From the NCBI GenBank assembly GCA_030372985.1, contig JAUCQB010000039.1:1-64000 (forward strand): DNA of 64,000 nucleotides, read 5' to 3'. Shown here one piece after another: positions 42,290-52,148 of the stretch. Within the stretch, counting starts at the first letter, position 1. The number at the start of each line of letters is the position of its first letter. The position numbers were made by a program, and so were the translations under genes. This DNA comes from Phycisphaerae bacterium (GTDB lineage: Bacteria > Planctomycetota > Phycisphaerae > UBA1845 > PWPN01). The notes under the pieces are model-generated. The model did no database searches. It saw only the letters and a program-made list of their open reading frames with translations, and was not told the DNA's origin.

Positions 42290-43420
42290 TCAGGATTGCG
42301 GTGCCTGGCGCCGTGCAAGCTCCTCCAACCGGCCAATCTGTCCGCGCAGGGCGTTGGCCTGCGGACTGAGCGGGTATTCGTTCAGGATGCGCCGCGCCAG
42401 GGCTAAGGCATCCCAATACTGCTGCTTCTGAATGTACTGCTTGATGTAACGTTCGAGCGTCTGGCGGGACTGGATCTCAGCGTTGGCCTCGAGCGTCGGC
42501 AACTGGTTTCTGAGCACATCGGTATCCGGGCCGGCGGGGAAGGTCTCGATGAACTTCCGGGCTGCTGACTGGGCCTCCTGCCAGCGCTTCTGATTCACGA
42601 ACTGCTGAATCTCGTCGTGCATCCTCTGGCGATTAAGCTGCTCGAACTTTTTCTTCTCCTGGCGCAGTCTTTCCAGCAGGGCATTGGGTTCTGTGGCCGA
42701 AGGGTACTTCCGAGCCAACTCCAGAACGGTCCGCTCGGCCTCGTCCCATCGTCCCTGAGCGATCACATCCTTGACGAACTGCGTGACGCGGGTCACGTCG
42801 TTCGCCAAAGCCGCGTTGGCTGCTTTCTCCAGGCGGTCGGCGCTCTCGGCGAGGCGGCGATCCTGGCCAAAACGCTCGGACAGGGCGGTCAATTCCTCGC
42901 GGGCCTGATGAAACTCGTTGGTGCTGATGAGATGGTCAATCACCGCCAGACGCCGGCCCAATTCACGCTCGACCATTGTGCGATACCGGGCGGCTCGCTC
43001 CTGCTCGGGCAGCAGGAGGACCTCGTGAATCCGCTCCAGCAACGTGCGAAGCTCGACCGGGTTGACGGTGGTACTCTGGGCGTAGGTGTGGGCCTGTGTC
43101 CGCGCCATGCTCTGCTCGGCGAGAATGGCGGTCTGCTGGTCGACGGCGGTCAACTTCTCAACGAGAGCGTCAATCTGGCGGTAGATGATGATGCCGATGA
43201 TCAGCAGGCCGCAAGCGGCCAGCACGCCGATGAGCAGCGCGGCAATCGCCAGGATCTCCATTCCCGTTACCACGCCCTGTCGGGCGACGAGCACCACCAC
43301 CGCCGGCAATGCCAGGACGGTCAGAGCCCCGACGGCGATCAGGATGGAGATGATCGCGTGGGGGGCCCAGCGGCTCGAACGGCTGAACAGATCGATCGGA
43401 CCGATCGGAGTCAGACTCAT
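42290..43420 (-). CDS. TM plus coiled-coil/TPR-like repeat protein
   Basis: Two TM segments, then repeated FVxxxRWxEAxxxxxxxxxxYP-type helical repeats. Confidence 0.65.
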   Translation of the reverse strand: MSLTPIGPIDLFSRSSRWAPHAIISILIAVGALTVLALPAVVVLVARQGVVTGMEILAIAALLIGVLAACGLLIIGIIIYRQIDALVEKLTAVDQQTAILAEQSMARTQAHTYAQSTTVNPVELRTLLERIHEVLLLPEQERAARYRTMVERELGRRLAVIDHLISTNEFHQAREELTALSERFGQDRRLAESADRLEKAANAALANDVTRVTQFVKDVIAQGRWDEAERTVLELARKYPSATEPNALLERLRQEKKKFEQLNRQRMHDEIQQFVNQKRWQEAQSAARKFIETFPAGPDTDVLRNQLPTLEANAEIQSRQTLERYIKQYIQKQQYWDALALARRILNEYPLSPQANALRGQIGRLEELARRQAPQS

Positions 43421-43543
43421 GCCGAAACCTCCGGAGTACGAGCCCTCTTGTGGCAGGCCTGGAACGAGCCTCGCCAGCCCGGCCAGCGGTTATATCGGCA
43501 CCTCCCGGTATGGAGGCCACCGGAACTCGAGCCTACGGGGTTC

Positions 43544-43930
43544 TCAGCCCGGCCGGTCGCCTTGGTCGGTGGACGGTGCGGAATCGGCCACCTCCTCGGG
43601 CAACCGGTGCATGGACCACACGTCGTCCACGGGTGTCGGAGGGTGAGGACGAGCCAGCAGATACCTGCGGAACCTTCGACTCCAGCGAAGGAAAGCCACC
43701 GTGGATACCGTGAAGATGCCGATCAGCACCAGCAGCCAGAACAGCACGGCCTGCAGCATCCGGGCCGTGGCTTTGTTGTCCGGAAGCGGGCCGGGACCCG
43801 AAGCGGTGGTCTCATAGATCTCGTACTGGTACTGGAGCGTCAGAAAAACGCCCAAGAGAACAAACAACAACCCACCGATGCAGAGGATCGCGGCCAAACG
43901 GCAACGATCCTCTTCAGCTACGCCGGCCAT
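43544..43930 (-). CDS. Small two-TM hypothetical protein
   Basis: LAAILCIGGLLFVLLGVFLTL and MLQAVLFWLLVLIGIFTVSTVAFL. Confidence 0.5.
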   Translation of the reverse strand: MAGVAEEDRCRLAAILCIGGLLFVLLGVFLTLQYQYEIYETTASGPGPLPDNKATARMLQAVLFWLLVLIGIFTVSTVAFLRWSRRFRRYLLARPHPPTPVDDVWSMHRLPEEVADSAPSTDQGDRPG

Positions 43931-44371
43931 CGTCCACCCCTGTCGCTGGACTCTTGATTGTCACCTCATTGTACGCTGGACCAGGTGCCAGGCGGCAAGC
44001 CTGCCTTTCACCTTGCTTCCGTGTGGCGACATCCCTCACCGGAGCCGCCTCGACTCCGGGATCCGGAAAACAAGGCGCGGACTGTGTTGCCTGTAATGAG
44101 ACATAAGTCCTTTCCCGGAAAAGACTTACAAGAACTCAGTCCCTGGTCATGGCAGGCGACCGGGAGATCTGTCGCCGGCGCATGTTCGGCAGAACGGGAT
44201 TCAGTCCAAGCACAGCGCGCTGGTTGCGGTGATTGGAGATGTTGACGAGCACCTGACCTCACAATAGCGGCCGGCAGTAAGCTGGATGGTATCTGGCGTG
44301 GCCACTGACATGCGCACCCTCGGCATGCTTTTGCCTCAGCCGGCTTGTCGGCAGCCCACGATACGGACACA

Positions 44372-44599
44372 ATGGAGCCTATGTTGGCGGATGCTGCATC
44401 GATCCTGGGGATCACACTCCTTATGGCCGCGGCGGTCGGGTTCATCGCTATCCTGCTGCAGCAACGAAGCGGCTCGGGCTGCGGATGCTCCTGTGAGAAG
44501 CTGATTTGTCCGCCCAGGCCCAATGATGACCCCGCCGGTAACAAGCAAGCGAACCCATCGAGCCCACAGGCAGACGACGCAAATCGGCAGTCGGAATAA
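44372..44599 (+). CDS. Small TM protein with Cys cluster (FeoB-associated-like)
   Basis: ILGITLLMAAAVGFIAILLQQRSGSGCGCSCEKLICPP; lies immediately before the next gene. Confidence 0.45.
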   Translation: MEPMLADAASILGITLLMAAAVGFIAILLQQRSGSGCGCSCEKLICPPRPNDDPAGNKQANPSSPQADDANRQSE

Positions 44600-44604
44600 G
44601 CCGA

Positions 44605-45801
44605 ATGAAGCCAAGCGCGATTCCCCAGAACTGGTCCGATCGGTTGGCAGATCTGGAACTTCAAGGGCTCCGGCGGTCGCTGCGAATCCTGGAATCGGCC
44701 CAGGGTCCATACGTCACTGTCAGTGGCCGCAGCCTCATGAACCTCTCAAGCAACGACTACCTCGGTCTGGCCGCCCATCCACATCTGATCCGGGCGGTCA
44801 AACAGGCTGTCGAATGCTGGGGGTGGGGCGCTGGCGGGTCCCGGCTGGTTTCGGGCACGATGGGAATCCACGCCGATCTTGAAGCACGGCTCGCGAGCTT
44901 CAAGGGGACTGAGGCCGCGCTGGTTTGCTCAACGGGATACCAGGCAAACCTTGCTGCCATCCGCAGCCTCGCAGGTCGGGGCGACGTGATATTTCTAGAT
45001 AAATTGAATCATGCTAGTATCATCGACGCCGCATTTGCGCGAGGGCATGCTGGATTCGAGTCCCCTGCCGTTCGGGTCTTCCCTCATCGGGATTACAGCC
45101 GATTGGCACAGCTCTTAGAGCGCACAAGATCGGTCGGAAGAAGGATCATCGTGACCGATTCAGTCTTCAGCATGGAAGGGGACTTTTCTGATCTTTCAGC
45201 GATCGTTGAACTTAAGAAGCGTCACGATGCCCTCCTGATCGTTGACGAGGCGCACGCGACCGGTATTTGGGGGGAACGAGGCCGGGGTCTGGCAGAGGCC
45301 ATGGGGATCGCTGCAGACGTTGACGTTACGGTTGGGACGCTCAGCAAGGCGCTTGGAGGGCTGGGCGGTTTCATCACCGCATCCCGGGCCATCATCGATT
45401 GGCTGGTCAACACCGCACGTCCCTTTATCTACACAACCGCCTTACCGCCTGCCGCATGTGCTGCCGCGATGGCCGCACTGGACATCATCGATCGGGAACC
45501 CGATCGCCGCTTGCGACTGGTCGAGCTGGCTGCCTGGTTTCGCGATGAGGTCACCGGTCGCCTGGGGCTGGACATTGCCGGATCGTGCAGCCAGATAGTC
45601 CCGGTCGTCGTTGGTCCGGCGGATCGGGCTGTCGAGTTGTCGCGGAACCTGGAGGAAGCCGGTTTTCTGGTTCCAGCTATCCGACCGCCAACGGTCCCAA
45701 GAGGTAAGTCCCGTTTGCGCATTAGTTTATGCTCCGAGCACCGGCGGACGGATCTCGTAAGACTCATCGAGGTTCTCGGCAGGATCTGGCGAAGCGAATG
45801 A
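44605..45801 (+). CDS. bioF: PLP-dependent alpha-oxoamine synthase, BioF-like (8-amino-7-oxononanoate synthase)
   Basis: NLSSNDYLGLAAHP, GAGGSRLVSGTMGIHADLEARLASFKGTEAAL, DEAHATGIWGERGRG, GTLSKALGGLGGF. Confidence 0.8.
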   Translation: MKPSAIPQNWSDRLADLELQGLRRSLRILESAQGPYVTVSGRSLMNLSSNDYLGLAAHPHLIRAVKQAVECWGWGAGGSRLVSGTMGIHADLEARLASFKGTEAALVCSTGYQANLAAIRSLAGRGDVIFLDKLNHASIIDAAFARGHAGFESPAVRVFPHRDYSRLAQLLERTRSVGRRIIVTDSVFSMEGDFSDLSAIVELKKRHDALLIVDEAHATGIWGERGRGLAEAMGIAADVDVTVGTLSKALGGLGGFITASRAIIDWLVNTARPFIYTTALPPAACAAAMAALDIIDREPDRRLRLVELAAWFRDEVTGRLGLDIAGSCSQIVPVVVGPADRAVELSRNLEEAGFLVPAIRPPTVPRGKSRLRISLCSEHRRTDLVRLIEVLGRIWRSE

Positions 45802-46182
45802 GCCCACCCCAGCGTTGCATATGGCAAGGCTGAGGAATGAGGAACGTCGAACGCAGGATTGAGAATGGCAATTGTTCTGTCGCGCAGACGGCCAAATGCG
45901 CTGGCGGTGGTGTTTCGCTGCAAGGCAAGAGACCCGGGAAGAAGCCCGTCCCCAGGGCGTTATCGGAGTGTTCCTGGTCGGGTTTGATGCCACCGAAGGG
46001 GCTGGGTGATAAGTGTAGGCGCGTTGAAGCGGTCTGGCCGGCCCCCAAAGACTTGGACGGTGCAAGCAGCAGACAGCCGGGAGGTCCAACAGGTTTAGCG
46101 GCAAGCTGGATCGGGATTGGTTGATCTTTGCCAGCGGTTTGACTAAGTTACTTATGACAATACCGGTTTTGCCGGATGGCCT

Positions 46183-46255
46183 GCCCCCATCGTCTAGTGG
46201 CCTAGGATATCAGGTTCTCATCCTGGAGACAGGGGTTCGAGTCCCCTTGGGGGTA
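46183..46255 (+). tRNA. tRNA-Glu (anticodon CTC)
   Basis: GCCCCCATCGTCTAGTGGCCTAGGATATCAGGTTCTCATCCTGGAGACAGGGGTTCGAGTCCCCTTGGGGGTA folds to a cloverleaf; anticodon loop TTCTCAT; CCA not encoded. Confidence 0.93.
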
Positions 46256-46283
46256 TCCGGCGGCGGAAGCTGCCATCTGATGA

Positions 46284-46319
46284 CAGGAGCGGTCATAAGT
46301 GACCGCTCCTGCTGTTTTT
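46284..46319 (+). terminator. Rho-independent terminator downstream of tRNA-Glu
   Basis: AGGAGCGGTCA-TAAG-TGACCGCTCCT followed by GCTGTTTTT. Confidence 0.9.
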
Positions 46320-46399
46320 ACAGATGGATCACGGCTGTGCGTTGTTGATTCCGGAGTGCCATCCGATGACAGCGTGAGGCTGACCTTGCCGCTCGGGTC

Positions 46400-47028
46400 A
46401 TGGCACATGGCGCACGGGTACGCAGGGTCCGGACTTCCCTGACATTCCCATCGGCGGCTGGGTTGGCACGATCGAGGAGGCGCGATCCGAGAAGAACAAG
46501 GGATTCTACGTCATCGCCTGGCCCCGGGCGACCCTCGCGGCTCTCCATTCCGTCTACAAGAAGAGATGTGAACGGGATGGCCTGGACTGCGAACACGACA
46601 ACCTGACGGACGACGAACTCGAACCATATGCCGGGGAACCGCTGAGCATCGAGGAGCCCACCGGGATCGGGACGCCTGCGTTGTCTCCCGACAACCAGGA
46701 TGACCGGATCCGCGTAATCCTCGGACTCACGGGCAATGATCCACTGCCCGACGGGGACCAAGAAACGCTTGAGAAGGACCGGGAGTACCTGAGTCACCAC
46801 CTGTTGTTGCCGTTTGCCGCCCGGCACCGTCGCGAAGATGGTCCTGACAACGATATCACGGTCACGTGCCTGCCTGACCCCGACGACTGTGACTGCGACG
46901 AGTTCTCAGGCCTGTGCTGCGAAGGCCGTTGTGGATGACGGAAGATCACCGTGTCCCTCGGCGAAATGGAGGTGCAGAAGGGCAATCCCCATTACCAGCC
47001 TGTCGAAGACTATCTTTACTGGTTTTGA
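46400..47028 (+). pseudogene. Decayed gene, probably of a small calcium-binding-annotated family (frameshift plus in-frame stop)
   Basis: MAHGARVR in frame 1 shifts to GPDFPDIPIGGWVGTIEEARSEKNKGFYVIAWPR...EYLSHHLLLPFAA...; in-frame TGA at 46936-46938, then RKITVSLGEMEVQKGNPHYQPVEDYLYWF* continues in the same frame. Confidence 0.65.
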
Positions 47029-47534
47029 ACTACCGGTCGAGAAGCCCTCACACTGCGGCCGCCTTTAGATCGGGCCCGCATTTTGCACCTCCCCATCATC
47101 CCCTCGTCATCCCGTCAGTGGATACCGCGCGCTATGATGACTTGAGCGTCGGGAACGGAGGACCTACTGTGAGCCTTTTGAGGCCGCTGCGTGATGAGTC
47201 GTTCCGCTGTCGAAATCGCAAGCAGATCTTTCTGGACGCGAGTGTCGCGGGCGTCGAGGATGGCCGGCCGCCCTGCCGGATGTGGCGTTCTCCCGCCCTC
47301 CAGTGGTGTGAAAGCGGCCGAGAGGGAGCAGGCCGCGTGGCAGCATGCTCAAGATCTGCCCCGAGAGAACCCGGGGAGAATGTCCATGGCCGGTGGGGAC
47401 GGCCAAAGAATGCCAAGGCAGACCGCCTTCCTGCGGGCCGCCAAAGCACCTTGTGATCCAGAAACATGCGCGTCAACCGCGCACCCATCACGACGGAGGA
47501 GAGCACGAAGGTTAACAAGCTCCGACAGGACTTG

Positions 47535-47590
47535 CGTGGCGGGCTTTCAGCCGGTCGATGGGAGCGGCAAGATGCCGTCCCACGCAGGGT
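47535..47590. repeat. Second, degenerate copy of the hairpin-array repeat seen at 21606-21646
   Basis: GCGGGCTTTCAGCCGGTCGATGGGAGCGGCAAGATGCCGTCCCACGC aligns with GACAGGCTTCCAGCCTGTCATGAGACCGGCAAGATGCCGGTCCCC. Confidence 0.55.
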
Positions 47591-47654
47591 TTTGTAGGCG
47601 TCCATCAGTCGCCTGGCCGGGTCGCCTGCCAATCAAGCCGGTGCTCCGGCTTCG

Positions 47655-50600
47655 CTACTGATCGTCACAGGTCTTGGCTGCTGGAATACCCGCGCCGGTC
47701 GCGCAGATCTCGAACGCGTCGAGGTCGGGCGAGTCGATGCTGCCGCTCCCGTCGTGGTCCAGGCAGCCGCAACCGCCGGGGATTCCGCCTCCTGTTCCTG
47801 TGAAGCAGGCCTGGAGCTGGGCGAAGTCTGTCTGGTCCACGTCGCCGTCCGCGTCAGCATCGGCAAACGGGTTGGGGCAGTCCGTCGCCAGCGGGCAGTC
47901 GACACAGGCCTTGACGCTGTCGATCCAGCCTTGTCCGTTGCCATCGACGATGTTGTGGAACGCTGCAAACAGGAACGCACCGTTGTCGAACTCGTCGGTG
48001 ATAGCGGCGCCAGCGAGGCCTTCGCCCAGACTGTCGGCGTCCCATCCGCCAAGGACCTTCCCTGAGCCCGTGTCGAAGCTGATGCCCGGGCGTGAGGCCT
48101 CCGTGGGCCAGACGCTGTAGACGGCGCCGGCGTTCTGGGAGAAGCCGACCTTCCAACCATTCTGGTCGAGTTCGATGGTGACCACCAGCGGCTTGGCGGG
48201 CGTGATCGAATGCACGTTCGTCAGTTCGAAAACCACCGGCGTTTCGAGCCCGTTGGCGTCCTCGCCACTTGTAGCCTCCGGGTGGGTGGAGTTCACCACA
48301 CGAATGCTGCCCTTCACGGTGATGTTCTCGGTGGGTGAGTCGACGTAGCCGCTGTAGTACAGATTCACGTACAGACCGCCCTGCGTGTTCCGGTAGAGCT
48401 CGCTCCAATAGGTGTTCGCGGCATTTGCAGAGATGACGCCCAGTTCGTGAGAGCATTCCGCGTCATCGGCGTTGGGCCAGCCGGTGCTGCCGCCGGCGGC
48501 GGTCAGCTGGACATAGTTGATCACCCATTCGATACGGATGCCGTCGGCGTTCATGAACGGGAATTCACCCGCGGGCTTGGAGGAGATCCCGGTCCAGACG
48601 TACGGACCCGAGATGCCCAGGATCTTCAGAGAGCTGTCTGCCTCCGACGGAGCACCCTTGGCCTGGTACGGCACGTACCATCCGCCGCCGACACCGTTCA
48701 CGTTCGTGCCGACGGCGTTGTCGTCGAAATCGTCGTTTACATACATTCCGCCCACGATGACCAGGCTCGAATCGATCTGGATGCTGTCGCCGCCCAGCCA
48801 ACCGGAGGCGGCGTTCGGCGTGGCGGTCAGAATCGTTGTGCCGTAGCCTCCGCTGACGGGGGTCACGGTCAGCACCGCGCTGGTCAAGCCGTCGGGAATC
48901 GGATAAGCGGTACCAGGCGTTATGGCCACGACGCCGTAACCCGGTATGTCGACGGAGACTGTGACGATCGACGTGCTGAAGGAGAACGTGAGCTCAAGCC
49001 CGCTGGAACTCTGGCCGGAGGGCGCCGACAGCGTCACGTTCACCGGCGTCAGGTTCGTCGGGTCAACGAACTCAATTTCGTGAATATCGAACGTCATGGC
49101 CACCGAACCGTAGTGGGCGCCGATCCGTTCGGGCGACAGCGCCGTGTCGTAGATGGCCACTTCGTCGATCTTGCCCGGGAAGCCCCAGTCGCCCTGCGGG
49201 TCGATGGTGCCGATCTGGAAGTTGCCCAGGAAACCGGTGGGCGGCAGCAGTTGGAAGTCGGCCTGGTTGATGACTTGCACGCCGTTGACGTAATAGTCCA
49301 ACTTGCCTGCGTTGAACACCGACACCACGTGGAACCATTGTTCACCCTCCGGCAGACCGCCGGGGATGGACCCGTTCACGTACCACTCGGGGAGGTTCTC
49401 GACACCTATGGTCGCGTCGCTGGTCCGCATCTCCAGGGCGTAGTGGGGGTTATCATAATCGTCGGCGCTGGATACGATACCGGGCCGGTAATTGAAGAAC
49501 GGCCAACCGAAGTTGTCGCTTCGATATTTGATCCCCGCTGCCGGGGCGATCCAGGCCTCGATAGTCCCCACTCCCGTCCAGACTCCGGGCGATGTTTCCT
49601 CAACAAGTTTGAAGGCGTCCACAGCTCCCATGCTGACCATGCCACCGCTCTTGCCGCTGTTGTCCAGTGCCAAGGCCTGTCCTCCGCAAAAACCCGAAGT
49701 CCAGTCAATGGGCTCGACGAGCGTGCCGTTGTGGCCGTGGCCCGAGTTGTCGGTGACGGAGGTGGTGTCGCCCTCAAAGCTGTAGTAGCCGATCGGAGCG
49801 TCGGCCATGACCTGGGCGGCGTAAGCTGCCCTGCTGGGTAGCGGTGTCGTGGGCGGAGCGACGCCGACCGCGGCCAAGTAGTGCTGGGCAATCGCGCTGT
49901 CGCTCACCTGGCCGGCATAGACGGCCACCTCATCGATCAGGCCGACGAACCCACCGGCGCCGTTCGGCTCAGCCGCACCGATCTGGAACGTCGCATCCGT
50001 CTTCGCGCCAAGGAACCCCCAGAAATCGCCGAGCAGGATGCCGTTGACAAAGATCCGAGTGGTCGGGTAGCCGTAACCCTCGTAATCGGGAGTGAACACG
50101 AACGCGACGTGATACCACTGATCCGACCGGAAATCCCAATACTCCGGGTGATAGCCCATGATCCCGCCGTAGACGCCCCACCCGAGCCGCGTCTTCTCAA
50201 GGTGCATACTCCAGCGGCTGGAAGGGTTGGGATCGCCGCCCGACGTGACGTCGCGCACGGAGGCCAGCGCCGGATTGGAGCTTGGCGGTGTCACCGGATC
50301 CCAGCTTGGGCGAACCCACATCTCCACCGTGCCGGGTGTGGCCAACTCCGCTGACTGACCACCGAAGGCAAACTCGGCAACCGCGCCAAAAGTGACCCAG
50401 CCCGTCCCAGTGAGCGACAGAGCGTTGCCCGCCCCGCCGAAGCCTTCACCGTCTGCGGTGAAGGCCGCCGTCCCTTGCAGCGTGCCGGTGGGGTCCGGCA
50501 ACGCGGTCGTGTAAGTGTCTGACACGCTGGGCGCCGAGTCGTCGTCGAAGGTGAAGTAGCTGATGAGGTTCGTCTCGGCATTGACCGCGTCCTGATACTC

Positions 50601-50678
50601 GTTCAATCCGGCGAAGGCCGCCGGCAATCCCAGAATGGCCGTCAGCACGACCGTCGCGAGTAGACTTCTGCAAAGCAT
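47655..50678 (-). CDS. Large secreted protein with two LamG-like domains and dockerin-like EF-hand tail
   Basis: Signal peptide MLCRSLLATVVLTAILGLPAAFA; two concanavalin-like modules (WYHVAFVF...IFVNG..., WFHVVSVF...YYVNGVQV); DADADGDVDQTDFAQLQACFTG...DHDGSGSIDSPDLDAFEIC. Confidence 0.82.
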   Translation of the reverse strand: MLCRSLLATVVLTAILGLPAAFAGLNEYQDAVNAETNLISYFTFDDDSAPSVSDTYTTALPDPTGTLQGTAAFTADGEGFGGAGNALSLTGTGWVTFGAVAEFAFGGQSAELATPGTVEMWVRPSWDPVTPPSSNPALASVRDVTSGGDPNPSSRWSMHLEKTRLGWGVYGGIMGYHPEYWDFRSDQWYHVAFVFTPDYEGYGYPTTRIFVNGILLGDFWGFLGAKTDATFQIGAAEPNGAGGFVGLIDEVAVYAGQVSDSAIAQHYLAAVGVAPPTTPLPSRAAYAAQVMADAPIGYYSFEGDTTSVTDNSGHGHNGTLVEPIDWTSGFCGGQALALDNSGKSGGMVSMGAVDAFKLVEETSPGVWTGVGTIEAWIAPAAGIKYRSDNFGWPFFNYRPGIVSSADDYDNPHYALEMRTSDATIGVENLPEWYVNGSIPGGLPEGEQWFHVVSVFNAGKLDYYVNGVQVINQADFQLLPPTGFLGNFQIGTIDPQGDWGFPGKIDEVAIYDTALSPERIGAHYGSVAMTFDIHEIEFVDPTNLTPVNVTLSAPSGQSSSGLELTFSFSTSIVTVSVDIPGYGVVAITPGTAYPIPDGLTSAVLTVTPVSGGYGTTILTATPNAASGWLGGDSIQIDSSLVIVGGMYVNDDFDDNAVGTNVNGVGGGWYVPYQAKGAPSEADSSLKILGISGPYVWTGISSKPAGEFPFMNADGIRIEWVINYVQLTAAGGSTGWPNADDAECSHELGVISANAANTYWSELYRNTQGGLYVNLYYSGYVDSPTENITVKGSIRVVNSTHPEATSGEDANGLETPVVFELTNVHSITPAKPLVVTIELDQNGWKVGFSQNAGAVYSVWPTEASRPGISFDTGSGKVLGGWDADSLGEGLAGAAITDEFDNGAFLFAAFHNIVDGNGQGWIDSVKACVDCPLATDCPNPFADADADGDVDQTDFAQLQACFTGTGGGIPGGCGCLDHDGSGSIDSPDLDAFEICATGAGIPAAKTCDDQ

Positions 50679-50978
50679 CACGGAATACCCTCCAGATAAG
50701 GGAAGCGGGGGAAACACCGCTTCGGACACCCCTGCTCGGTTCTTGTTATCGATCAAAACCCGCGGCACCGAGAGATGGAGCCAATCCGGCCTTGCCACTG
50801 GCCGGCGACGGTGACTCTCGCGTGGTTTTCGGACGCCCTTCTCGCGTTCCCTCCATCAACAGAGCGGGACTGCGGGTCTTATACCCTGTACTCTAACAAG
50901 CATGTGGGGAAAGTGATATGCCAGTTTGCGACAGTCCATTGCCTTTTTGCGTCATGGCGTTCAGCAGGGGGTGTGTGG

Positions 50979-52148
50979 CTACTCGCGGCGGTTCGACCGA
51001 TTGGCGGCCGTGCGGCGGAAGAGTGACGGCTGGTATCCGGTCACCTGCTTGAAGAGAACGGTCAGGCGCGCAGTGCTGCCGATGCCGCACTGCTGGGCGA
51101 TGACCGAGAGCTTCAGGTCCGTTTCGGCCAGGAGATGCTTGGCTTTCTCGATTCTCATCCTCCGGATTCTCTCCAGAATGGAGTCGCCGACAGCGGCCCG
51201 GAACCGCCGTTCCAGCGTGCGACGGCAGGTCCCGATTGCCTCGACGACCCCATCCACACTGATATTCTCCGCGAGGTGCTCGCGGATCCAGATAAGCGCG
51301 GCGGCCACGTCGGGGTCCTCCACCGCTGTGGTTTCGGTGGATTGCCGGGCAACCACATGGGTCGGTGGAATGCTGACGCGCAGTTGCCTGGGGGATTCGC
51401 CCGATAACAGCCGGTCCAGCAGTCCGGCCGCTTCATATCCGATCTGCACCCCGGGGTTATGCACGCTGGACAACGGCGGATGACACAGTCGGCATTCGAA
51501 CTCGTCGTCGTCGACGCCTATCACCGCAACCTCATCCGGGACGCGAAGGCCCAGTTGATGGCACGTGTCCACCAGGTCCCGGCCGGGCTTGTCATGAGAG
51601 GCCAGAACCCCGACAGGCTTGGGCAGCCTGAGCAGCCAGCTCTGGACCGACCGGCTGAGACCTTGCCAGCTTGCGTCCAGAACCGGGACAGGCCGGTATT
51701 CCGCGTGACAGACGAAGGGGGTGAATCCCGCCTGCGCCAGACGTTTGCTGAAGCCCGCGGCCCGCCCCATGGAACATCCTCCTCCGGCGCTTCCCAGAAA
51801 ACCGAAGCTACGGAACCCGCGGTCGAGCAGGTGTTCCGCTGCCAGGCGTCCGACTTCGAGGTGATCCACGTCCACCAGCGGCCCTTTCCAGGCGGTGATC
51901 ATGCTCGATGTGTTCACGGCCGGCACATCGCAGCGGGCGAGCCTCCGGGCAACCTCCTCGTCGAACAGGCTGCAGATCACACCGTCGGGTTTCCACATCC
52001 GCATGGGGCGAAGGGCCCGGATGTCTGCGCGGGCGTCATGAAAGACCCAACCTCGGGTGATGGCGTATTCGTGAACGCCCTGCAAAACCCGCCGGCAAAA
52101 ACCGATGTCCTGTCCGATCAACAATGCGACTCGACGAGCACGGGACAT
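50979..52148 (-). CDS. XylR-type AraC-family transcriptional regulator
   Basis: N-terminal LacI/PBP1-like domain (RRVLQGVHEYAITRGWVFHD...WKPDGVICSL) and C-terminal AraC HTH (RRTLERRFRAAVGDSILERIRRMRIEKAKHLLAETDLKLSVIAQQCG). Confidence 0.85.
   Translation of the reverse strand: MSRARRVALLIGQDIGFCRRVLQGVHEYAITRGWVFHDARADIRALRPMRMWKPDGVICSLFDEEVARRLARCDVPAVNTSSMITAWKGPLVDVDHLEVGRLAAEHLLDRGFRSFGFLGSAGGGCSMGRAAGFSKRLAQAGFTPFVCHAEYRPVPVLDASWQGLSRSVQSWLLRLPKPVGVLASHDKPGRDLVDTCHQLGLRVPDEVAVIGVDDDEFECRLCHPPLSSVHNPGVQIGYEAAGLLDRLLSGESPRQLRVSIPPTHVVARQSTETTAVEDPDVAAALIWIREHLAENISVDGVVEAIGTCRRTLERRFRAAVGDSILERIRRMRIEKAKHLLAETDLKLSVIAQQCGIGSTARLTVLFKQVTGYQPSLFRRTAANRSNRRE

Noticed and set aside
46914-47456. 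180-aa plus-strand ORF after the pseudogene
   Set aside because: Spans the pseudogene end and repeat-like intergenic DNA; no conserved motif, R/P/S-rich composition.
48447-49841. 464-aa plus-strand ORF
   Set aside because: Antisense to the LamG/dockerin-like gene.
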